From: Macropodus opercularis
Taxonomy: Eukaryota; Chordata; Actinopteri; Anabantiformes; Osphronemidae
DNA length: 64,000 bases
Reading direction: 5' to 3'
Assembly (NCBI GenBank): GCA_030770545.1
Contig: CM061103.1
Location: 594,001 to 658,000 of the forward strand
The notes under the pieces are model-generated. The model was not told the origin of the DNA and did not search any database. It was given only the letters and a program-made list of their open reading frames with translations. A program made the position numbers and the translations under genes. Below are positions 56,901-64,000 of the stretch, piece by piece; the first letter of the stretch is position 1; every line of letters starts with the position of its first letter.

Positions 56901-59900
56901 GAGATGAGTTTGCCCTCGCGGGGAGTGTAAACCTTCTGATTGTTGGCTCTCATCTTACTCTGGATGGTGAACAGAAGAACCTCCAGGTTTCCCTTCTCTG
57001 TGAACCTGCAACGTTACACACGGAGCGGTTACAGTAAAACAAACGCCGTATCTGAGCTGCAGACACGAGGCGAACAACAAGCTACATCTGCTTGTTCCTC
57101 ATATCTGCAGCTACAAAATCCTTTCCTCTTGAGTGGAACTCGACTCGTTTCTGACTACTACTACTACTACTACTAGCTCCAGGAGGCGCCAGGAACCTCG
57201 TCGGGTTACTGACTTGGGAGGCTTCTCCACGGTGCGGTAGGTGTTGAAGGCCTGCAGCTGCTGCTGGACTCCCACCAGCGAGTTGGCGAACTTCCTGTTG
57301 TTGAGGATGATGATGGTCTGTTCGATCCACTCCAGCAGGTCAGACGCCAGAGACTCGTACTTCTCGATCATCTTCTCCGTCTCGATAGCGTTGTCCAGAA
57401 CCTGGAACGATAAACGGGTCAGAGAAGAACGACGACTGCTCCTTCAGGGCTGCGAGTGCGTCTGAGCTGTACACAAGGTTCGTCACCTTGCCGATTCTCT
57501 TGCCCTCCACCTTCAGCGCCTTCATCTTGGAGAAGTAGTGGTAGTAGGTCACCACGTAGGTGATGATGGACTTCTCATCAGGATGGTCCACGCTGATGTC
57601 TGCACAGAAACACATAGCGCTCAGGATTTCAGCGTGAAGCAGCAGAGTGGTGCTGGTGGCGATTCTCACCTTCAGGGTCCAGCAGCTTAGTGAGCCCCAG
57701 GTGCTGCTCGGCCAGGTTGAAGGCGTTCTGCAGGTTGTAGTGAGCGTTTGACTTCTTCAGCTTGTCAAAGTCAATCAGGTCCGGCCTGGAAGAGAAAGCA
57801 GAGTGAGTTCTAATCCGCCGCTTGGTGTCCTCATCGCAGGGACAAAGATTAGTTAAAGTAAATCAGCTGAACTCTGGCGCTGTCCCTCAGTTTGGTTCGT
57901 CTTCAGTACCTGCTCGCCTGGACTCTGGTCTGTGGTGAATATGTGGCTAAGATCACCTACAGGCCAACGACTCTCAGTGAATGAGGTTCAGCCTGTGGGC
58001 GACACCTCTAGAAGGTTCTCACGGTTTTTATGTTGGCAGGCTGTTGGTGGCCTTGGTGAAGGTGGCCCTCAGCCTGGCTCCGTCTGCTCGCTTTTCAAAC
58101 TAAAGTGATACAACCACTGCTTGGTTTTGTAACTGAGCTGCAGACGCGGCTTTGCTTCCTACCGGTGTTTGTGGATGAGGGCGTTGAAGGCCATGCCGTC
58201 CCTCCAGCTGGTGGTGAAGTTGTGGATGTTGACGTTCGGATATCTGAAATCACAGCCTGTGAGTGAAACTCAGCACCAACCACAATCATTTCCTACATCA
58301 ATGTCACGAATAATGCGTCACCCCGCAGTCTTCATCTGGCACCACAGCAGCAGAGCATCTTTAGCCGACTTCTTCTCTTTGTTGTCCTCCGTCTCCACGC
58401 TGATGTCCTGGATCTGCGAATGAAGGACGTTACACAGCCATTAGACGATCGAGCTACGAGGTTCACTACTATTCCCTCATTACACCAATGGTTTAAAGAT
58501 GAGCTGCAGACGCGTTGTAACGATTTAAAGGAATAGCTGGTTTCTTTGAAATGTAGTGTTATCACAGCAAAAATGAATCCATGACATTAAGACATAATGG
58601 GAGAAATGTCTAAATAAAACGACTGCGTCTATTGAGGGACTCGTTTGTCCCAGGGGCATGAACGCATCATCATCGGGAAGTTTCCTTTAATCCTCCAATA
58701 AGACAAAGAGGCCGATTGAAAGTCGCCTACATGTGATCCAAGCAGAGGTCCGTCTGCGGAGCCAACCGTCCGTCACAAACAGAGCCACGACAGGTCTCAC
58801 CTTCATGGATGGACATGCAGGAGTTTCCGTCTGACAGAAACCTGAAGAGCATCTGCAGAACGAAGCAGCAGCTTCCTCACGGCCGCAGCCCAGATGACGC
58901 GGACGCACGCTGCTGTGCTCCTGCTGTCACTTGGCTCTATTTCACTCTGGATTTAAAACCACTGGAGAGACTTTTTTAATCCTCGCAGCTTATAAAAGCT
59001 AAATCCTTTCCGCCCATTTTCCCGACTGTTCCCTGACGATGACGTTATCACAGACACAAACACAGTGAAATCACGTTTTCAGCGTCTAAATGTCTTTATT
59101 TAGTGAAGCGGATACGAGCTCAGGGCTGAACGTCGAGGTGCGTCTGCCCCGTGAACCAACTCCTCTCACCTTTCAGTTTATTAGTGGGTTAAACATTACA
59201 CCAAACCTGAAGTGATCTAGAACTGAATCTGTTCATTTAATGGATGCAAGGCTGACCTTTGACCTTCACAGGGTTATTATTAGATTCATTCCACACAGTA
59301 CAGTAAAGCTTCTACGCTGCTCTACAGCACAGATGAACAACAAGTCCTGAGGTTTCAGATACTTCTGCTGTAACCTGCTACTGAACAGATCCCAGCGAGC
59401 TCCTGGTCAGCCAAACCAAACTCGCCGACCTACTTTGGGATCCAGGATACAGTGTAAAGACAAGATTAAAACAATTCCGTTGACCCATTTTGAGTTGCAA
59501 AGCAGGAAGTATCAAAGTTTCTACATATCTGAGGAAAAGGTAATCAATAAACAGATGTTTTATGTTCCTGCGACATTCTAACGTTTGCAGGAAAGAGACG
59601 ACCGAGATGCAAAACAAAGCGCAAGCTGTGCTGCAGGACTATTCGCCTCAGATTGACTATGTTCAAAATTTGGCGATGAAAAACACCTCATGACCTCACT
59701 TCTAGGTGAGAGGTTACTGTAGCTGGCATGCAAAATAGTATCTGTAAACCAAAAATCCTAATCAGTCCAGGGACGCGACAATCCGTTCACGCCAGACTCA
59801 CCTGGAAGCGGAGGATGATGGTCCAGATCAGGCCCAGCGTGAGGCGGTGGTTTCCGTCTACTATGTCGTGGGAGCCCATGTTCTCCAGGTGAACCCGCTG

Positions 59901-61793
59901 CTCCTTCAGGAACTGCAGAGCCTTGTCCACGTTCTCCAGACAGTGGATCCGCATGCGACCCTTGGTGGGTTTGGGCTGAAACCAAATGACACCGGGTTTA
60001 TTTACAGCCCACAACATGATGGTGCTGTCACATAAACACAAAGCAAAAGAAAACGGCTGCGGACACAGCCGACCGCTTTCAAACTGACACTTGTTTCCTT
60101 TTGAAAACCTGCTGGATTTCTCCCAAATAATTTCCTGATGATAAACATGGAAGCGGATGTTCAGCCTTCAATGAATCTCACACGCAGACTGTAGAAGCTC
60201 CAGACCCCTGACGTTCAGCAGGCCTCAGCCTCAAGAACGAGATTACAGTTGAAACTGCAATGACTGCTAAATATTTAACAGAAGGAGTTTTATTTCCACT
60301 CCTGGTCTAAAGTGTATAAACCCTGGTGTCGCCCCCTGGAGGCTGCACTGTTCAGGACAACTCCAACGTCTGGGTCTTCTTTTGCTGGGGACTGCAGCTT
60401 CATAGGTGCCCTTGTGTACATGTGGACATGAACATGCTTTGCATCAATAAAACCTGAAAATCTGTAACAAAAGCACAAACAAATCACCACCATAAAGTGA
60501 ATGAGTGAGCTGCTGCGCTCGTCCGGCGCTACATCCAGGACAGAAGCCAGCAATAACACTGCTGCCTTTGCTTTTCCTCACAGACACAAACCCCAGCAGT
60601 GATTCAGAATCTGGACCGAAAGCAGAGATATTCTGGGCCGTCGTGGCTCTAATCCAAACAGTGAACGTCCACCTCAGCAGGTTTTCAGCGCTCGAAGCTC
60701 ACGTTTAGTTCTGGCTCCACATCGTGAACTTAATCCACCTAAAGTCCTCTGGAATAAACCTGGAGACGTTCTGTATTTTTCTATTGATTAACAAAACCCA
60801 CAACATGAAACCGTTCCAACAAAAGCATCATTTCACGGCATCTCAGTAACTTTCACATTAAAGTGTAACTAAATCCATTTACTGTGAAAATACGTGACAT
60901 TTACAGTAGAGGAAGTTATGTCCTGAACGCTCCTGCTTGCTTTTGTGTCGTGCTTGTGGGTCTAGGAACCGTCAGAACCGTTCAGCTCTGTGCAGCCTGG
61001 AAGCAGCTGCCCCCTCTCAGATTCCTCTGCTGCTTCTGGAGGCGTATTGGCTGCATGCAAAGCCTCAATGTTGCTCAATGGCTTCTTTCACAACTCAGAC
61101 TCCCCCGTGACTCCCTCCATCCACCCTGCTCAGCACGTCACCAGTCTTCAGTCTCTTTCCTGCCATCTCTGGGTTTATGTTCTGATCGCTACACAGCGTC
61201 AATGTAAACACCCATCAGAAAACAGCCCGTGAGCTTCGCTTCCTGCCTGACTGTGGAGCTGTGTTCTCTCTCTCCGTGCGTTGGACAGTTTTTGAAAAGG
61301 CCGGATGAACGTGAAAAGACGAGTTCAGACTTGGAGGCCGGACAGACGTCAACGAAGACAAAAGAAGAGAGTTCTGCTGGTGCAGCAGGAGTCAGAGGGG
61401 TCGAAACCGGCAGCATCTGAGCGCGAGGAGAAAACAGTAAGACGATGGCGAGAAACGCAAAGGTGGTTGGTGCCCGTTGCTTTGGTAACAGCAGGCAGGG
61501 ACCATAGAGGAAGCTGAATTGTGAATCCACAGCAAAACATTTAATAGCTTCCTAAAGAGAAGCTTCTGTCAAACAGCTGAGTCACATGCAGCTCATTTAC
61601 AGCCAGATGTGTTGCTAAACTACGGCCGAGCTCAAACCCACCAGTCTCTCTCCTGACAGCACCTCCAGCAGCTTGATGAGCATGCGTCCATCCCTCAGGT
61701 CCATGTAGAGGTCAGTGATGCGACAGGAAACTCTGGACAGGTGGGAGTTGACCCACTTGGTGAAGGTCTTCTTCTGCACGGCCTCGCGCTCAT
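41234..61793 (-). CDS. sptbn1: spectrin beta, non-erythrocytic 1 (beta-II spectrin), 5'-partial
   Basis: Beta-II spectrin pairs with alpha-II spectrin and crosslinks actin and ankyrin under the plasma membrane. I joined 42 coding exons with GT-AG borders and consistent phase, about 2,288 residues in the long form (human SPTBN1 has 2,364). The first exon present starts at the equivalent of human residue 50 (DEREAVQKKTFTKW), so only the N-terminal 49 or so residues are missing to the right. Order: two calponin-homology domains, 17 spectrin repeats, a variable linker and a C-terminal PH domain ending RFSLFSKKK. Near identity to SPTBN1 throughout, together with the eml6 and rtn4 neighbours, separates it from SPTBN2. 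An alternative short C-terminus is encoded at 44709-44780. Confidence 0.95.
42134..44708 (-). other. sptbn1: sptbn1 intron and short-isoform 3' UTR
   Basis: For the long form this is intron; for the short form the part downstream of 44709 is 3' UTR. Reverse-strand AATAAA occurs at 43975-43980 and 43327-43332. A short GAAA repeat lies near 44246-44270. No further exon is recognised. Confidence 0.5.
44709..44835 (-). CDS. sptbn1: sptbn1 alternative short C-terminus (no PH domain)
   Basis: The exon 44781-44835 ends at CCCAGG|GTTAGT in the long form. If that donor is skipped the frame stays open: after ...QESPR it reads VSYRSPAYQQY, continues to a GRRTTST end, and stops at TGA (44709-44711). The human short isoform, which I recall as ...GSPRVSYRSQTYQNYKNFNSRR and so on, has the same VSYRS start at the same boundary. 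This supports a functional read-through terminal exon rather than chance. Confidence 0.8.
44781..52855 (-). CDS. sptbn1: sptbn1 spectrin repeats, C-terminal half, and linker
   Basis: Exons 52436-52855, 52084-52286, 51915-52005, 51689-51835, 51284-51547, 49479-49703, 49173-49262, 48799-49077, 48367-48497, 48085-48289, 47617-47991, 47451-47537, 46004-46161, 45603-45741, 45352-45436, 45070-45266, 44912-45003 and 44781-44835. The 420-nt exon at 52436 and the 375-nt exon at 47617 are each a single large block. The region corresponds to human repeats that include the ankyrin-binding repeat 15 and the tetramerisation repeat 17 (LEVHQFSRDAGVAEAWLLGQ). After it comes a charged linker (RRRQEEEEERRRQPEV-like) leading to NGLPADQESPR. 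Confidence 0.93.
46162..47450 (-). other. sptbn1: sptbn1 intron
   Basis: About 1.3 kb with no recognised features. Confidence 0.65.
48498..48798 (-). other. sptbn1: sptbn1 intron
   Basis: An intron of 301 bp; nothing further seen. Confidence 0.65.
49704..51283 (-). other. sptbn1: sptbn1 intron carrying a CA/CTAACC array
   Basis: A 1,580-bp intron of which 50267-51164 is tandem repeat. The remaining 560 bp next to the acceptor is ordinary sequence. Confidence 0.8.
50267..51164. repeat. (TG)n array punctuated by GGTTAG
   Basis: About 0.9 kb of plus-strand TG repeats interrupted about 38 times by GGTTAG (counted by eye), giving units of about 16-44 bp. On the sptbn1 sense strand each interruption reads CACTAACC within CA repeats. 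Confidence 0.95.
52356..52367 (+). promoter_or_regulatory. CTCF core motif match (sptbn1 intron)
   Basis: CCACTAGAGGGC, followed by AGC, fits CCASYAGRKGGC at every position. It lies in the intron 52287-52435. Confidence 0.5.
52945..57401 (-). CDS. sptbn1: sptbn1 spectrin repeats, N-terminal half
   Basis: Exons 57214-57401, 56888-57005, 56596-56754, 56363-56458, 55989-56195, 55649-55802, 55421-55572, 55034-55252, 54811-54891, 54528-54734, 54245-54456, 53603-53740, 53233-53353 and 52945-53160. Triple-helix spectrin repeats are marked by periodic tryptophans (WLSENQRLVSQ, LWEYLLELLKARR, WKFFWEMAEEEGWI, WMLDVLRIV, ELWIDEKEQW-like, SWIKEKTKV). The first repeats with the CH domains form the actin-proximal rod. 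The exon 55421-55572 has an atypical donor, GAG|GTTTTTAG, but the reading continues correctly into 55252. Confidence 0.93.
53379..53390 (-). promoter_or_regulatory. weak CTCF-like site
   Basis: GACCCCTGGTGG has one mismatch to the reversed core. In an sptbn1 intron. Confidence 0.2.
53741..54244 (-). other. sptbn1: sptbn1 intron
   Basis: About 0.5 kb with no recognised features. Confidence 0.65.
56549..56560 (+). promoter_or_regulatory. strong CTCF core motif match (sptbn1 intron)
   Basis: CCAGCAGGGGGC followed by GCTG fits the core exactly and extends into the usual GCGCTG flank. It sits in the 137-bp intron 56459-56595. Confidence 0.55.
57154..57175. repeat. (ACT)n microsatellite
   Basis: Seven ACT units in a short sptbn1 intron. 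Confidence 0.9.
57487..61793 (-). CDS. sptbn1: sptbn1 actin-binding CH1-CH2 exons
   Basis: Exons 61642-61793, 59802-59975, 58322-58413, 58163-58243, 57670-57785 and 57487-57599. CH1 runs from FTKWVNSHLSRVSCRITDLY through GRMLIKLLEVLSGERL and GRMRIHCLENVDKALQFLK to LTLGLIWTIILRFQ. CH2 contains AKDALLLWCQMKTAGYPNVN, FTTSWRDGMAFNALIHKHRP, FNLAEQHLGLTKLLDPEDI and DEKSIITYVVTYYHYFSKMK. These tandem domains bind F-actin. Compared with my recollection of human SPTBN1, changes are few (for example TDLYMDLRDG for TDLYTDLRDG). Confidence 0.94.
57786..58162 (-). other. sptbn1: sptbn1 intron
   Basis: No recognised features. Confidence 0.65.
58414..59801 (-). other. sptbn1: sptbn1 intron in CH domains
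   Basis: About 1.4 kb; no exon or tandem repeat recognised. Confidence 0.65.
59976..61641 (-). other. sptbn1: sptbn1 intron within CH1
   Basis: About 1.7 kb; no exon recognised. A one-mismatch CTCF-like core lies at 60331-60342. Confidence 0.65.
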
Positions 61794-63149
61794 CTGGAAG
61801 AGAGAGAAGTTCGGGTTAGTGAGTCCAAACGAGACGGGACGAGCAGAGCAGCCGAGGTCTGCAGGTGTGTTGGTTTCCTCTCTTCGTAGTGGAAGACAAA
61901 TCTAAAGCTGCAGCGTTTTCACATCGACTGCTGCAGATTTCATGAATATTACAGCCAGCCATGAAGACCAAAAGGTCAAAGGTCACCACTCTTACAGCCT
62001 GTGTGTTACAGTGCGTTGCAGTTAGTCTGCTGACAACCGCTGACCGTGGAAGTTTTCCCTGCTTCGTGAACGGGTCAGAGAATAAGACTCAACTCTGCCT
62101 GACCCCCTGCGACAAACGCAGCTGATAACGGCTGAACGTTTCAGACATGCAAACAAACATTGTTACAGATTGACGACCTTCAGATTGTGCTGTTTGTTTG
62201 GAGCAGGACAATAGAGTCAGTGTTGATCGGCCTTCAGCAGCTTTATCACATCAAACCAGGCCAGCGAGTGGTTCCCTACGAGCTCGACAGGACGGAGCCA
62301 CGAACAGCGGCGGCTCTGTCAGGAGGAACAACAGGGCGACAGGTTTGTTGTACGAAGACGCACACGCCAAAGTTCACACGAGCACCGAACTTCCTAAATA
62401 TAAGAAACACGTTCATAAAGGTAACAGCATCCCGCTACGGTTTCCTTGCTGCTGTTGGTTCCCCTGCAACATTAGGAATCTTCTCATCATCTTCTTCTGG
62501 ATGGTTCCACCTCAGATTCATTACTACACAAACGGCTGCAGCTTCAGAGCTTCACACCTAAACTAAGGTCAGACTTCGTTTTAACTATCTACTCAAAAAT
62601 AAGATCTACAAAACACAACTAACATTTCTGTCTTCAGCCCAGACAGCGAGACTGAGCGTGTTCTCAACATGGACCGATGTGTCTCCATCTCCTCACTGTG
62701 TGCGTGTTGGGTTTCTCCTTCGTGTGCAGAAAACGAAGCAGGTGCTCGTGTCCACAGCGACGGAGCGCAGGCTGCAGTCTGTTCCGCTCAGCTCTAGTGC
62801 CTGTTCCTGTTTACGAGTCTGAACAAACTCACGTTTTCATTCTCACCTAGAACTGGGAGTAAACTGTGTCCTGCGACTCGCAGGCTCGGCCCAGAGGTGA
62901 AACCACGGCGGCCTGCTGCTCGTCAAGCCTAAAGTTCAGACGCTCACTTTTCCTATCGATGCTGAACAGCTGTACGTGAGATGGGCTCAACGCGAGCCAG
63001 AACCACACACAATGTCACGTGAGGCGGTAGAACCGGATGTGACCGACCCAGACTAGCCTCACCGGGTCAGGAGGAGGTTTCCTTTTCTGGCTGAATCCAC
63101 AGTAATCAGCAGTGTGTCATTAGTGATGCACTGATGCGTCTGTGGGCCG

Positions 63150-63222
<73 letters not shown>

Positions 63223-64000
63223 GCAGTGGTGGAGGGAAGGTGTGTGTCGCTCCTCTCTCAGCTGAATGCGTCCTACAGAGATGGGTCATAAAGAACAAGG
63301 ACACACACAGAGGAAGGAATGTGAGGCCTGAGCATCATGTGAAGTCCATCACTGCTTCTATCATTGTGCGAATGAAGCTTTCTCACAAACCACAGACACA
63401 GAACGATTGTGGCATCATGGGAAGTGAAGGTTGTGATAGGACAGGAATGCAAAACACAGTTCATACAGAGTTCCTACACTCTGAGTAAAACACTGTCCCA
63501 GCACGTCACAAACCAGACCAAAAGGACATGAGACAAAGGAAACGAACTCGAGGAAGGTTACAAAGAAGGAAAGAGAGAAAGTGACGAACTGAAAGTGATC
63601 CGCGTCGCAGTTAAACCTGACGCACGTCGTCTTTCATTCCAGTTTCACAAACTCTGGATTCTCTGTGTCACGTCACAGAACTGAGAACATCTCAGACACC
63701 AGTCATCTCTAGTCAACTAATAACCAGCTCGGTGGCGATCAGACAGACTGGGAGGCGGCTGAGCGGATCGCATCTGGTTCTGGTTTGTAGTATTCGGCGG
63801 CCTCCCTCCGTCGCCGGTGGGAGATCAGGAATGCTGGAATCCTGGAGTAGGCAAACTGGAAGTGTGTATTTTCATAAGGCTACACGATAGTGTGTGTTTG
63901 ATGCCATGTGATGTGGGCTGGATGTGGGGGAGCCTGAACACGGGCCTGCGCTCAGCATCGTCAGGGTCAGGATGGAACCAACCACCAACGTCAGTGACGA
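61794..64000 (-). other. sptbn1: sptbn1 5' intron, continuing out of the window
   Basis: I looked for the exon that would encode the residues before DEREAVQ (human ...SARLFERSRIKALA) and did not find it, so it must lie beyond 64000. A (CA)n tract is at 63150-63220. Confidence 0.6.
63150..63220. repeat. (AC)n microsatellite
   Basis: About 35 uninterrupted AC units. Confidence 0.97.

Noticed and set aside
61794..64000. Search for the sptbn1 N-terminal exon
   Set aside because: No sequence resembling the segment before DEREAVQ was found in this interval, so the exon is taken to lie outside the window.
1..64000. Prokaryotic or mobile systems (CRISPR, operons, phage, IS) and tRNA/rRNA genes
   Set aside because: The tandem arrays have no CRISPR-like unique spacers, all protein-coding sequence is spliced vertebrate genes, and no tRNA or rRNA signature was noticed. 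A formal tRNAscan and RepeatMasker run would be needed to exclude small or degraded elements.

Overview
The window is vertebrate nuclear DNA, almost certainly from a ray-finned fish. It carries parts of three multi-exon genes with GT-AG introns, long satellite-type repeats and introns that are mostly 80-700 bp. Gene order and orientation match a block known from human chromosome 2p16 (SPTBN1, EML6 and RTN4, with EML6 and RTN4 converging tail to tail). I cannot name the species.

Layout. (1) 1-10.6 kb, plus strand: rtn4 (reticulon-4/Nogo), missing its 5' part. There is one large N-terminal-domain exon, an internal short-isoform first exon at 3.1 kb, a CpG-rich possible second promoter at 5.6-6.4 kb, and the six exons of the reticulon homology domain with the stop at 9576. 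(2) 11.4-36.6 kb, minus strand: a complete eml6. I joined 43 coding exons by hand (5,907 nt, 1,968 residues), and every junction stays in frame. The protein has three HELP-plus-WD modules. (3) 36.6-41.2 kb: a GC-rich eml6 promoter region, intergenic DNA and the 3' UTR of the next gene. (4) 41.2-64 kb, minus strand: sptbn1 (beta-II spectrin), from within the first calponin-homology domain to the PH domain and stop. That is 42 coding exons, and the alternative short C-terminus is also present. The N-terminal exon lies beyond the window.

The genes are not an operon. They act separately in ER shape (rtn4), microtubules (eml6) and the membrane skeleton (sptbn1), and are linked here only by conserved synteny.

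The unusual content is in the introns. eml6 intron 30 (17862-20640) is almost wholly a minisatellite of about 22 bp whose plus strand nearly lacks T. The sense RNA therefore has only seven adenosines in 2,779 nt, and a branch-point-like CUCAU sits 38 nt before the splice site. The same strand bias removes stop codons and creates spurious open frames of nearly 1,000 codons. eml6 intron 1 ends in about 750 bp of homopyrimidine repeat (sense strand), and the nearest adenosine upstream of the acceptor is about 180 nt away. An sptbn1 intron has about 38 copies of CACTAACC set in CA repeats on the sense strand. Smaller observations are three exact CTCF-core matches around sptbn1 and a 175-bp higher-order repeat with an internal palindrome in rtn4. 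I found no operon, phage, CRISPR array, tRNA or rRNA.
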